Source of the DNA: Gryganskiella cystojenkinii
Lineage: Eukaryota; Mortierellomycota; Mortierellomycetes; Mortierellales; Mortierellaceae
Reading direction: 5' to 3'
Length of the DNA stretch: 42,004 bases
Assembly: GCA_015852425.1 (NCBI GenBank)
Contig: JAAAIG010000281.1
Span: 1 to 42,004, forward strand
Under the pieces are notes generated by a model. It had not been told where the DNA came from and did no database searches. It worked only from the letters and a program-made list of their open reading frames with translations. Both the position numbers and the translations under genes were made by a program. Positions within the stretch are counted from its first letter, which is position 1. The number at the start of each line of letters is the position of its first letter. Below are positions 11,751 through 22,739 of this stretch, one piece after another.

Positions 11751-14700
11751 ATGGCCGACCATACCGAATCGGCTTACTCTTCGGACACTCATCGCGACAC
11801 GCGTCAGGACAGCTCCAGAAAGGCTCCTCGCAAGCATGCAGAGGCCAGAGCACAAGCACGCTCAAAGGTATGTCTATGAGAGACACGATCATACCTCCTT
11901 GTCGAGTGACCACATCTTTCATCTCGTGGAAATCAGCCCTCTGTTTGTATTCAGTGATTGCGACCCTGACACTAACGCGTGCAATGGTGTTGATTCCCTT
12001 CTTTATTAGACCCCGTACTGGCGAAAGTTCGAACGATGGGTCTTACCCTGGCGTGGCGATACAGACGATGAAGGCGACAGTGACGAAAACCATACCAATG
12101 ACAACTCTGACAATGAAAACGATGACGACACGCATTCAACCACCACTCTGGAGAGTCATGCCTCTGATCAACCCACAACCAACATGACCCCTGAACCGGA
12201 ATCAGACAAAGACCAAGACGCCGAGGTCACAATAGCAACAACAACTACAACAACAAAGCAGACCTTTGAGATCCTCGCAGACAGTGACGACGATATGATG
12301 GAGGTAACAATACTTTTCTGGGATTCAGCAAATATCACCCCAGCATCGACTTTTGTCCAGCGGAATAAGCTGATCACTAACATTCTCGTTGTTGTTTTAC
12401 GAATCAATATTCAAAAAAAAAAATAGACCACACATGATATTCCACCAACCCCACCAACGACACAACCGGAACAAATGGACGAGGATGCATCAGCGACTAG
12501 CAGCGTCTTGGACGAGACAGAGGAGAGACATGACTCGGCGGAACCTCGGACTTCAAAGCGCAGGACCGCCGCTGCTACCGCTGCTACCGGTAGCTCTCGC
12601 TCCTCAACCCCTGTCCGGTCGACCCGCCGAACGACCCGAAGCCAGGCTGCTGCCAAAATGGAAGAATTATCACCCGATGTCACTGCTGTTGAGGGAACTC
12701 TTGATCAGTTTGAGCATTCAGCATTATCATCAACGTCGCCAACATCGTCATCTTCACACAAGGAAAAGGAAGAGAAACAGGAACAGAGCGAATCCTCCAC
12801 AGATATTCCTGGCACGACAGAGGAACCTACCGAAGAGACTGAGGAATCGAATACCTCCAAGGCTGGCCGGAAAAAGAAGAAGAAAAAGAACAACAGGAAG
12901 CGGGGCAAGAGTGTGACTGCCCAAGCTGACTCTGAGTCTGTGGAGCCAGAGGAGGAATATGAACAAGAAGAGTCCGAAGCACACGAGCGTCTCCACTCTA
13001 CTACACTCGAGGAAAAGATGCAACAAGCCAACGAGTTGTCCGAGACGGCAGATGAGATGCTGAGGAATTCCGAAGCTGAAACCGCGTTGGCGGAGCATGC
13101 CTTGGCCGAGTCTGTCGCTGCGATTACGACTGCGCGAGCTATCTTTTCCATCAAGCACGGCGAGGAATTCGAAGTTCCCTTGAGAGATCAGGATGAGGAG
13201 GAAGACAATGAGGAGACGTTTCATTCCACACATCAATTCGAGGCCGGTCACGAGTACGAGTCTGAGGACGAAGTCAAGTTCTACCCACCTAGCGCCAGCA
13301 ACAGTATCGTCGGTGAATCACCCAGCAAGACCAACAGTGTCGCCGACGAAGCTTTCGAGATGGAGGATGATGTTGAGGCAGATGAGGCCAATGATGATGT
13401 CGATCAGAGTATGGCCTTCGAGGAACAAGAAGTCGAAGAAGTCGAGATGACCGAACCTCAAGAAGAGGAGGACCAGACAGACGAACCTGAGGCTGACGAT
13501 GTGGAAGAACAAGACAATTTCCAAAGTGTTGTCATTGAGGATGATGACGAAGAACAGAAGGACGAGCAGGACAAGGTTCTTGGTCATCAGGAAAGGAAAG
13601 GATCCGCCGAGGCAGATTCGGATGACCAGCAGCAGAACAGCATGACCGACGTCGAGAAGTCTATCATTGTGGAGGATGAGGAGTCCGAGACCGAGGAGGC
13701 TATTCCACGAACACCGGAGACACCTGCCCGTGATCACTTTGAAGATTGCCCACCTATTGTTACGCCAGTAGCCAACAAGATTCAACGGGATTCTATTGCC
13801 CTCCCAGCAGAATCTATGGACAAAGATGAGGAGGAGGAAGAGACTACCGACACCGGCGCTGAGGAGGAATTGCCCGACAGCTCCACCCAGTTTTTGGCTC
13901 AGTTCTTTGCCAAGCAGGCCAAAGCCGGCAAGATGTTGACCCCCATGCAGGCAGAGTACTGCAAGCGATTGATTGATGATGCAGTTATTCGTAAGTATTG
14001 ATTTGGGCCATTCTAAATGCTGGATAGGGCAGAAGAAAAAAAAAGTCGCTAAAAGCCCACACAATGGATCTTTAAACTAACAATAACAACCTCCACATTT
14101 TTTGTTGTATCATAATCGAATAGCTTCTAAGAGAAAGCAGTCATCATTGGACACCGTTGACGAGAAGGTTTCTTTCAAGGATCAGCAGCAACAACATCAA
14201 CAAGAGTCAAACACTCTTTCATTACCAACTGCGGCCCCCGCACTCGGAATCAGTACTACAGAGCCTTTCGCCCCCAAGACTATCACAACGGCAGCTTTGC
14301 GGGCCGTTCGACCTATCGCACCGTTCAAGGTCATTCGACAGGGAATCAGCGATTTATACCACGAGTCTGTCACAGACATCAACGACGCTGACTTTTCAAC
14401 AACCGGACCACGGCCAGCCAAGCAAGCCAAGAAGGTCCTGCCCTCGCTGGACGATTATCTGGAGATTGAGAAATACGAGGGCGTCGAATGGGATCATTTA
14501 CCGGACCATGTCAAGGTGAAGCGATTCCTGGAATGGCGTGGTACAGAGTCCCCCGAGGTTGTTCGCAAACGTGATATCGAGGAGCGGAGACGGGCTCGTT
14601 TGGCGTTTGAGGAGGCCAACAGAATCATTCCGGATTCTCTCAAGCGAGGAGCTGATCTTGAGGAGGATCGGCTTCATAACAAGAAGAAAGCGGCGCTTGT

Positions 14701-16561
14701 CGAGGACATTCTGGAATCGCCCGAGATTACGCCTGCTGTGGATCCTCTCGTCGGAGGGGACGACTCTGATGCTGAGAAGGAGAATGACGACGAGGATGAG
14801 GACAATGCTCTGATGGTGTCTGCAACAGAGGTACCTAAGCTTTCGGCTGTGGCACAAGAGATTCTCGGTATCGTCAACAGTACCACACCCAAGACTGTTC
14901 CATTGTCGACTGCATCATTGGTATCGGACGCCAAGTCTGCTGGTCAGTCTACTGGTCAATCTGCTGCACCGTTTACTGTACCATTGGTCGCGACCGCTTC
15001 GCCCTTCAGCTTTGCCAAGCCCACTGTCGACAGCACGACTACCGAGACAACGACGAGCAAGGCCACCACGGACTTGTTTGCTACGCCTGCGACGCCTGCA
15101 TTGTCAACGTCGATTTTCAGTGTTCCTGGTACTGTCACTACTGCGAACCCGTCGATTGGATCAGGCGGCGTGAATCCTTTTGCTACGTTCGGAACCCCCG
15201 CCGCGTCCAGTTCTTTGGCAGGCGAGAAGGACGAGGCACCTTTGGAACTTTTCACGTCTAGTTACAAGGAAAGAATGGCGGACGGCTCTTCCTCTGAATC
15301 CATGTCCAAGACGACGACGACAACAACAACAACGATGACGAGCACCTCGTCGACTTTGTTCTCAACTCCAGCGGCACCCAAGATCGATTTCGGAACTGGA
15401 GTAAAGTCGATTCCTACCTTCTCGTTCAGTGCTACGCCTGCCTCATCGACCGTTGCTGCCACTGCACCGAAGCCCGCGTTCATCTTCGGAGCTCCCCCCA
15501 CCTCCACAATAACTACGACAATATCGCCCTCGCCGTCATCTTTGTTTTCGACCACATCATCGTCAATGTCAACTGCAACAGCGACTGGTCCTCCACTCTT
15601 CAGCTTTGGTGGTGCCTCTACCTTGAAACCCTCTGTGACTTCTCAACCCACGTTCAGTTTTGGACTATCATCCTCTGCAACAGCATCCGCAGTTGCCACT
15701 GGGGTGCCTATCGCCGCCGCAGCAGGCTTTGGTACCTCATTCTCTGGATTTGGTAGTAACAACGGCAACGACAGTACTGGCAACAAGAATCCGTTTGCGA
15801 ACCCGTTCTCAAACCCGTTCTCGAATATCTCTTCCAAGGCCTCGTTATCATCGTCCACGCCAAAGGCGGTGGACGGAGGGTCCAAGGTCATTGAGATTGA
15901 TGATGATGAGGATGAGGACGAGAAGGACAAAGAGGTCTTCACTTCCCAGCCCACCGAGGTCATCGAGAATGGAGAAGACGAGGATGACGAGGACGATGAA
16001 AGTTATAACGGCGAGGAGGACGAAGACGACGAAGACGATGACGATGACGATGACGATGAGGAGGATCTGGATGACTATGCCGAGGAGGATGAAATCCAAG
16101 AAGGTGTTGAGGATGAGGAAGAGTACGACTCTCAGGTCGACAAGACTTTTGTCCATGACGATGAGGATAGCGAGTTTGACAAGTCGAGATCTACTTCCGA
16201 GATCCCCGCGTCGTCGTCGTTCTTTGGCAGTTTCGGTGGTCACGCCGAGACCAAGACGCAAAAGGACAGGGAAATTGGCCCGACCTCATCTTCTCGGTTC
16301 AGTTTCGACTTTGAGTCCCCACCCGAGGCCCAGGATGAGGATGAAGAGATGCGAGAGTTGTTCAGCCGGACTGCAGAAGATGAGGAGGATGAGTATGAGG
16401 CCGAGCAGGAATGGGATGCCGAGGTCTCGGAATATGGTGATGATGACCACGATGGGGAGGATGACGATAATGATGATGATGAGGACAGTGGTCATGGCGC
16501 CGGAAGTGGCAACACGATCTCACCTTTGGCCAGTCCAGTGTTGTCTCGACGCACCTTGTAA
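11751..16561 (+). CDS. acidic FG-repeat protein, probable nucleoporin
   Basis: Four exons, join(11751..11867, 12010..12303, 12427..13990, 14124..16561), encode 1470 residues with every junction in frame. The N-terminus is basic and Ser-rich, followed by a Trp/Arg-rich segment (TPYWRKFERWVLPWRGD, residues 40-56) that could be an amphipathic membrane helix. Residues about 140-650 are very acidic with a Lys-rich patch. Residues about 680-860 are more conserved-looking and helical. Residues about 950-1220 are Ser/Thr/Ala-rich with FG motifs (FIFG, two FSFG, ATFG, two GFG, NPF triplets). A Glu/Asp run of about 200 residues, with another SFG, ends the protein. FxFG spacers are the transport-receptor binding sites of nuclear pore FG-nucleoporins. 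A basket-type role (as in Nup1/Nup60/Nup153) is my inference from the layout. Acidic low-complexity coding sequence makes long ORFs on the other strand. Confidence 0.75.
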
Positions 16562-17528
16562 ATAATATTTTTTTGTTCTTCTCGTCCATTTGAAACTTTC
16601 TCGTCTCTATCCCGTCCCTCCCTCTTGCTTTTTACACCATTTTTTTCTCTCTTGCTACATTACTCTCTCTGCTACTACACTACACCTTTACTTCTTCTCC
16701 TCTTTGCTTTGCGAAAATACGACGTCAAAGTTGTAACTTAACCCCCCATTTCATTTTTCAACCTCCTCAAAAAAAAAAATAATAAAATCATCGACTCCCC
16801 TTATTACATTGGGAACAAAAAAAAAATTAGTCCGCAAACGGTATCTTACTACGCAAAGATGACAGCAAAGTGAAAGATTCGTCCCCAAGGCTTTTGTAAA
16901 AGAGAGGAAGGTGAAGAAAAAAACGCATTGGAATGAGAACTTTCATCTCGGACGTCATTTGATCACCATTTTTTTAAACATCCTACGAGTCTGAACTTGC
17001 AACCTTAGTCATTCCGACCTTCTTCTTATAACCCACCAGTACCAACAAACAGCGGCCAAAAAAACTGCAATCATGACCAAGTGAGGAATACTCTCCGAGT
17101 TTGAACAATCCTTTGTTGTCGGAATGCGACCTGTCGGCATGTCGTATTGACCGGTTGTGACGGTTATGTACCATATACCTCGCCTTCGATAGTGGTTTCA
17201 ATCATTCATAAGCACGACCAGACGGGCATAGTCGACGGCTGCCCTCGTGTCTCTGATAAGGTCCTAGCCTAGGACCTGAGACACGAGCATCGCAGCTAGA
17301 TCAAACGCGAGGAAGAAAAGAGACAATCATCCTCCTCAACATCATCACCACCATCCTCGTCGTTCTCTTCATCAGGCAACAAGTTGAGTAAAGTCTAGAG
17401 GAAATTTCGTCAATGGAGAAAATATCTGGACAGGCACGCGCATGCACGCAGACAATGGGTCACTCCAGCAAGCCTTTCTGGATTGTACGTGTAGTACTAC
17501 TGTATACGCAGATTAATTTAATCATATA
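16562..17528. other. intergenic with hairpin
   Basis: T/C-rich 3' flank of the FG-repeat gene followed by unannotated sequence that contains the 17238-17296 hairpin. The stretch 17300-17470 has a coding-like look (Ser-rich and Asp/His-rich codons) but no usable frame, so it may be an old gene remnant. Confidence 0.45.
17238..17296. repeat. long near-perfect inverted repeat (hairpin)
   Basis: Nested complementary arms read outward from a single-base centre at 17268: GGTCCTAG (17260-17267) with CTAGGACC (17269-17276), then CTCGTGTCTC (17244-17253) with GAGACACGAG (17278-17287), then GCTGC (17238-17242) with GCAGC (17292-17296). Altogether 23 base pairs form with only small bulges. It lies between the 3' ends of two convergent genes. 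It could be a transcription end structure, the core of a miniature inverted-repeat element, or a foldback left by repair. Confidence 0.8.
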
Positions 17529-19328
17529 TCACAATCTGTGATCTGCAACTCCTGACGATATGCCTGAGCCCCGCTGTGATCCAATCGGATTGCCCTCCAA
17601 GCTCCAAGTGGACAGAGTCGAGCTAGACTTGATTGCATCCAAGAGCGCCTGAGCTCCGTCGTCTCCGATCATATTGTATCCCAAGGTTAAAGCGGACAGA
17701 GTCACGTTGGACTTGAGTGCCTCCGAGAACGCCTGAGCTCCGTCGTTTCTGATCGAGTTGGACCCCAAGGTCAAAATGGTGAGAGACGAGTTGAACTTGA
17801 GTGCGTCTGACAGTGCCCGAGCTCCGCTGTCCCTTATCGAGTTAGACCACAATTGCAAAATTGACAGAGTCGAGTTGGACTTGAGTGCCTCTGAGAGCGC
17901 CTGGGCTCCATTGTCTCCTATCGAGTTAGACCACAATTCCAAAGTGGACAGAGTCGAATTGGACTTGAGTGCCTCTGAGAGTGCCTGAGCTCCGTCGTCT
18001 CCGATCGAGTTATCCCCCAAGGGCAAAGTTGTCAGAGATGAGTTGGTTTTGAGTGCGTCTGACAGTGCCTGAGCTCCAATAGCCCGTATTGAGTTACACC
18101 ACAATCTCGCAGTGGACAGAGTCGAGTTGGACTTTAGTGCCTCTGAGAACGCCTGAGCTCCGTTGTCCCCTAGCGAGTTCCATTCCAAGCACAAAAAGGT
18201 CAGAGTAGAGTTGGTCTTGAGAGCCTCCGAGAGCGCCTGGCCTCCGTTTTCTCCGATCGAGTTCGAACCCAAAGTCAAAGTGGTCAGAGATGAATTGGTC
18301 TTGAGTGCCTCCGAGAGTGCCTTAGTCCCGTTGTCTCCGATCGAGTTAGACTCCAAGCCCAAAGTAGCCAGAGTCTTGTTGGTCTTGAGTGCCTCTGAAA
18401 GCGCCTGAGCTCCGTTTTCTCCGATCGAGTTAGACCCCAACTTCAAAGTGGTCAGGTATGAATTGGCCTTGAGTGCATCTGACAGTGCCTGAGCTCCAAT
18501 TTCCCCTATCGAGTTCCCCTCCAAGCATAAAATGGCCAGGGAGCAGTTCGTCTTGAGTGCCTCCGAGAGCGCCTGAGCTCCGCTGTCTCCGATCGAGTTA
18601 GACCCCAAGGTCAAAAAGGTGAGAGATGAGTTGGTCTTGAGTGCTTCTGACAGCGCTTGAGCTCCTTTGTCTTTGATGGAGTTATACCCCAGGGTTAAAT
18701 TGATCAGAGATGAACTGGTCTTGAGTGCCTCCGAAAGTGCCTGAGCTCCAATTTCTCCTATCGAGTTAGAGCATAGGCCTAAACTGGATAGAGTCGAGTT
18801 GAATTTGAGTGCCTCTGAGAGCGCCTGAGCTCCATTGTCTCTGCACCAGTTGCCCTTCAAGTCCAAAGTAGTCAGAGTCTTGTTGGTCTTGAGTGCTTTA
18901 GAGAGTGCCTGTACTCCATCGGATCCGATCAAGCCTTCTGCTAATCCCAAACCGGTCAAAGTCGAGTTGGTCCTAAGTGCCTCCGACAGCACCTGGGCTC
19001 CATTGTCTTCGATCCTGTTTTGTGATATGTCCAAACTGATCAGAACCGAGTTGGTCATGACGCTAGTAACTATGTTGTATGACCACGACGCGGTCGTATC
19101 AGAGGAACTGCTTTGAATCTTCAGGCATTTTATAAGATGCTTGCTTTTCTCGACAGATTCCATGCTGGGGCCATCTTCCCGCAAGATGACAGAGCTGTAG
19201 AGTGGCGGAGTAAATGACTCGTTCCAATGCCGACTCACACGTGCACAGGATGCGAGATCTTTGAGACTGAGGCTTTCGACAATTATTGAGCAAATCTCAT
19301 TCAGATCGAGGGCATGTGTTGGGAACAT
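17529..19328 (-). CDS. F-box protein with 28-residue leucine-rich repeats
   Basis: A single uninterrupted exon of 599 residues starting at the ATG at 19328. Residues about 6-50 form an F-box-like segment (LNEICSIIVESLSLKDLASC, then VSRHWN). From residue about 95 there are seventeen full 28-residue repeats plus a partial one, with consensus L-x-L-x-x-N-S-I-G-D-x-G-A-Q-A-L-S-E-A-L-K-T-N. This is the ribonuclease-inhibitor (NLRC3-like) LRR class. By family knowledge an F-box would bind Skp1 in an SCF ubiquitin ligase while the LRR horseshoe picks the substrate; target unknown. The DNA units are 84 bp and closely alike, so the array probably grows and shrinks by recombination. The last repeat changes to a short divergent tail. 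Long plus-strand ORFs here are mirror images of the repeat. Confidence 0.88.
   Translation of the reverse strand: MFPTHALDLNEICSIIVESLSLKDLASCARVSRHWNESFTPPLYSSVILREDGPSMESVEKSKHLIKCLKIQSSSSDTTASWSYNIVTSVMTNSVLISLDISQNRIEDNGAQVLSEALRTNSTLTGLGLAEGLIGSDGVQALSKALKTNKTLTTLDLKGNWCRDNGAQALSEALKFNSTLSSLGLCSNSIGEIGAQALSEALKTSSSLINLTLGYNSIKDKGAQALSEALKTNSSLTFLTLGSNSIGDSGAQALSEALKTNCSLAILCLEGNSIGEIGAQALSDALKANSYLTTLKLGSNSIGENGAQALSEALKTNKTLATLGLESNSIGDNGTKALSEALKTNSSLTTLTLGSNSIGENGGQALSEALKTNSTLTFLCLEWNSLGDNGAQAFSEALKSNSTLSTARLWCNSIRAIGAQALSDALKTNSSLTTLPLGDNSIGDDGAQALSEALKSNSTLSTLELWSNSIGDNGAQALSEALKSNSTLSILQLWSNSIRDSGARALSDALKFNSSLTILTLGSNSIRNDGAQAFSEALKSNVTLSALTLGYNMIGDDGAQALLDAIKSSSTLSTWSLEGNPIGSQRGSGISSGVADHRL
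17570..19060. repeat. 84-bp tandem coding repeats
   Basis: About 17.5 direct units of 84 bp inside the F-box/LRR gene. Blocks such as GAGTGCCTCTGAGAGCGCCT recur at 84-base steps. Inner units are more alike than the outermost ones, as expected for unequal crossing-over or gene conversion. Confidence 0.85.
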
Positions 19329-20859
19329 CTTTGTGAAAAACGTGACAAGCGAGACAGGGATAATGACGAGGACGGTGATGTTGGGTTATAAGGGGGTGTG
19401 ATACGAGAGAGGAATAAGGAAAAGAAAGATGTTAGGCATCTTTATTGATATTCTCCTGTGCTTCAACTCGGCACGTTCTAATCGACGGCAATGAACACCA
19501 GTAGAGCGCCACAGAATTGTCGAGAAGAAATCCATCGCTCATTCTAGACGACAGCTTACCATGGAGCACTACTAACAAACGGAGGGGAGCTCAGAAGGGG
19601 CAGGCGGGATTGCGCGAGTATGAGGCAAATTGAAAGATAAAAAGGCGAAATGAAGTGGTAGGAGGAGGACGACAAGGATCCGGCGTTGATGATAAGAAGA
19701 GGTGTGATGGTGAAAAGGGAACAAGGGTAGTGGTAACAGCGTGCGATTTGAGTAAGAGTGTAGGTGACAATTGGCGATATGGGGAAGGTAGTGAGAGTCG
19801 GACAGCGGGTGATCAGAGAAAGAGTGGAAGTGAAAGAAGTTCAACATGATCTCTTCCTTTTATATTGTTTCAACTTTTCACAACCGCTCTCAAATTTTCA
19901 AAATCGCTTTCATTGTCCCCAGCCCAAAGACCATTCAGATGATCAATGGGAGCACCAAGAAAAATACTAAGGTTTGAAGGCGGAATACCAATTGCACGTC
20001 TAAGCATTGACGCTCCGCCACCGCTCTTAAAAAATGCCACCGGGGGGGGGTTTATTCCTTTTCCCTTAGATAACTACAAGCGGTTGCCATCGTCCCCAGT
20101 ATCCGCAGCCATTCGGATAATCCGCGAGAGCAGTATCTCATGCAAGGTCTTTGTTACTGTATACCGTTCATTTTTTCTTCCAGAAACTAAAGCGCTTTTC
20201 CTTATACAGAGTTTCTAAACTTGTGGTTTTCATGACCGATGAACCTTATAAATCGTTCGAAAAGCTATCTGCTACAACTCCGGTCAACTAGGGTCAATCA
20301 CAAAGCATATGCTCTGTGCACACGAAATGACCCTTCAGTGATTCGACAGCTAATAACATACAGTGATGATCCTGGTCACAAGGCTCGTAAAAAGAGAAAA
20401 AGAGTGGTGCAACTCTGGGCAGATGACAGACGTCCATGTCGACATTCAGGTCATTGTTCCTGAAGCCAAATAAACACTCATAAAAGCCTTCTTGGAAAAA
20501 TTACAAATGTTAACAATCTTCCTGGGAAATGCAAATGTCTGCGCTTTGTTGCCACCAATTTCCCTAACGCCACCAATCTCTATGTAAGGTGCTGGTCGCT
20601 CTGCGAAGATTGTGGGACAGCAGGTTCGTCGTCACGAAGGGCGGTGTACCTGTGCCCTCCCTGGCCTTCTTTTGACACACCAACTATCCATCACTCTGTG
20701 AATCTAAATTCTGCCTGCTCTTTCCTTGGTTTGCATGATTGAAGGAGAACATAGCATATATTATTGTGAATTCATCATACTCAGCTCCCTGGCCTTTTCT
20801 CAGTAAAATTTCTCACTACCCACCTGCGTGCGTGAGATGCCATGACTTTTCTTTTCTTT
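19329..20859. other. intergenic, no gene recognised
   Basis: About 1.5 kb upstream of the F-box gene and downstream of the small secreted-protein gene. It includes a run of nine G at 20042-20050 and a TTTC-type tract near 20848-20875. No frame shows a recognisable protein. Confidence 0.5.
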
Positions 20860-20979
20860 TCTTTTTCTTCTTTTTTTGTTTTTATTCGACTGGTGGCACA
20901 TGTAGACTATCGGCTCTCGCTCAGCGATCATACAGTATAAAGTCGTCATTTGTGGGCGGATGGTCGGTAAAGGAGGGAT

Positions 20980-21261
20980 TTAGCAGCCATAAATATCCTG
21001 GAAGAATTCGCCGACAACTGAGCAGCCTACATTTACGTTCCTCACCCAAATCTTGACATAGATGTCGCCATTGTAGGTGGCGTGGGAGCAGTACTGGCCG
21101 TCTCTAGTGCATCCCTCTTTTTGACTGAAAGAGTAGCGGTTGCCGTTGCCAAGATCAGCGGTGCATACGTAGTCAGCATCACAATAGAATTTGGCAGCCT
21201 GAGCGCAGACAGCGAGATATAACACTGCCACAGAGGAAGCGAGAATCTTTATGGATACCAT
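20980..21261 (-). CDS. small secreted six-cysteine protein, copy A
   Basis: A 93-residue protein. Residues 1-22 are a clear signal peptide (MVSIKILASSVAVLYLAVCA, cleavage near AQA-AKF). The mature part of about 71 residues has six cysteines in the order YC, VC, EGC, QYC, VGC and a final Cys that is the last residue, suggesting three disulphides. I do not recognise the family. It is a paralog of the gene at 22740, which lies in opposite orientation about 1.5 kb away. The block GCTRDGQYCSHAT and the block IWVRNVNVGC are identical between the two, while the N-terminal mature region and the C-terminal loop differ. Size, secretion and Cys content are those of fungal effector-like or antimicrobial-like proteins; the role is unknown. 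A TATA box lies about 230 bp upstream. Confidence 0.85.
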   Translation of the reverse strand: MVSIKILASSVAVLYLAVCAQAAKFYCDADYVCTADLGNGNRYSFSQKEGCTRDGQYCSHATYNGDIYVKIWVRNVNVGCSVVGEFFQDIYGC

Positions 21262-21490
21262 TTTCTTGACTGCTGGACTGATGGAGTATCGTTAAGAGGC
21301 AGGAATAAAGGAAATAATTAGATTGGCATTTTTAAATCGGGAGTTTTGAACTTCGCCCGCGCGCACCGTCCTTGACAAGGTGGGGTTGCAATATGGCAGT
21401 TGGTTACCTTAGAGGGAGGGAGTTGTGGTAGAAGCGATTGAGAGAGAAGAGATGAACGATGACATGGGAAGGACGATGAATTGAGCAGCC

Positions 21491-21499
21491 ATTTATATA
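21491..21499 (-). promoter_or_regulatory. TATA box of copy A
   Basis: TATATAAAT on the minus strand, followed by GG, is conserved in the paired copy at the same distance from the ATG (about 230-240 bp), so the promoters were duplicated with the genes. Confidence 0.6.
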
Positions 21500-21535
21500 C
21501 AGTTTTTCTCGCAGAATGCTTGGATACGGCAAAGT

Positions 21536-22449
21536 CGATGACAATAAAGCAGGAAAGATCAAGGCCTGGGTTCAGAGGCGAATTAAAAATTCTGTGGAAG
21601 GAAAGTAACGAATGCCAATGGGCGTCGAGTCCCCACAGAGGTTTGGGTCCTCTTTTATTTTGCGCAGCTGAATCGATTAGATCAAATACCATTTTGTACA
21701 ACGGACACATACACTTTTGTTTTGATCGTTCTCGATTAAGTTAATTAATATTATTGAACCTCTGGGGGGGATCTAGAAAACATTAGTGTAATAAAAGCAA
21801 GCAAAAGGGTAAAAAAATATATCCCGACATGGTCTGCCAGCCATGCCAGAAACCACACTTGGAATAATGCCGCTTTCTCAGAGTGCTCAACCTGATTGGG
21901 AGTCTGCGTAACCTTTCTGATTTATGCAACGGACGTTATCGATCAGCCTCGCGGCGGATGAAGATTAGTAACACTGATGGAGGTGACACGGCGTTTCATG
22001 ATAACCAAGAGTGCCAGCAGACAGCGGTGCTAGCCTATTAAGGGAACATCGACCACAAATGGACGCTTGCACCAGAAATACAGACCAAGTCCAAGACGGC
22101 TATGATTTAGGTTTATGGTTGGAATGCTTAATCTAGTGCTGGAGAAGGGGGTCGCTGTACATGCTGATAGCTCGGAGTTGCCGTGAATGTTGTGCGGCGT
22201 GCGTCGACCGGCACGATAACCGCCATCTGTTCACAGATTGCGCGTCTGCTCTTAATATTCCAACCTTAAATTGGGCTTGGACCACAATCACTGCGCTATC
22301 ACACAATCATTCCTAACAGACGAAATCCCGCCGTAGCGCTGTTGTCTCCGTTCCTGTTTGTCATTCGAAAGTATAGGATTTCTCGTGCCGAATCTGGCAC
22401 ACCGTCGGCTAGCACTCCATCTCTTCTTTTCTTCGCTCTTCTTTATTCT
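21536..22449. other. spacer between the inverted copies
   Basis: About 0.9 kb of unique sequence between the two divergent promoters. I see no gene, RNA or transposon signature in it. It is the natural place to look for shared upstream control sites. Confidence 0.45.
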
Positions 22450-22490
22450 CCCTGCCGTTGCGTTCAATACTGCAATAGTACGATAAATTT

Positions 22491-22499
22491 TATATAAAT
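22491..22499 (+). promoter_or_regulatory. TATA box of copy B
   Basis: TATATAAAT followed by GG, at the position matching the box of copy A. The 240-bp distance to the ATG is long, so the leader may contain an intron; this is inference. Confidence 0.6.
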
Positions 22500-22739
22500 G
22501 GATGGTCAATTCTTTGTACTTCCCATGTCATCGTTTAACTCTATTCTCTCAATCGCTTCTACCGTAACCCGTAACCCTCTCCCTCCAAGGTAACCAGCTG
22601 CCATCTTGCAACCCTTCCTTGTCAAGGACAGTGTGCGCACAAAGTTCTATCCAAAAACCCCAGATTTAACAGTGCCATTCCTATAATTTCCTTTCATTCC
22701 TGCCTCTTGCGATACTCCATCGGTCCAGCAATCGAGAAA

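Larger units (their letters stand above)
20860..21535 (-). repeat. inverted duplication, left copy
   Basis: The reverse complement of this segment matches 22450-23140 over the small-gene promoter, leader, coding region and 3' flank, including the TATA box, the TCTCTCAATCGCTTCTACC leader block, the AAGGTAACCA block and the GGCTGCTAAATCC stop region. Edges are approximate, judged by eye. Confidence 0.8.

Noticed and set aside
12705..14064. Long minus-strand ORFs under the FG-repeat gene
   Set aside because: Antisense of acidic low-complexity codons (GAG/GAT) gives long open but meaningless frames.
15660..16565. 301-codon plus frame rich in Arg/Met/Thr
   Set aside because: Out-of-frame reading of the acidic tail of the FG-repeat protein.
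17570..19060. Regular direct repeats that could suggest a CRISPR array
   Set aside because: Units are contiguous 84-bp coding repeats with no unique spacers, in a eukaryotic gene.
17758..19116. Plus-strand ORFs with repeated SASESA-type sequence
   Set aside because: They are mirror reading frames of the 84-bp LRR repeats on the minus strand.
20041..20050. Run of nine G as a possible G-quadruplex or telomere-like element
   Set aside because: A single run with no repeats of it nearby gives no support.
22707..22739. Upstream start for secreted copy B
   Set aside because: Copy A has no matching extension, and the signal peptide starts at 22740.
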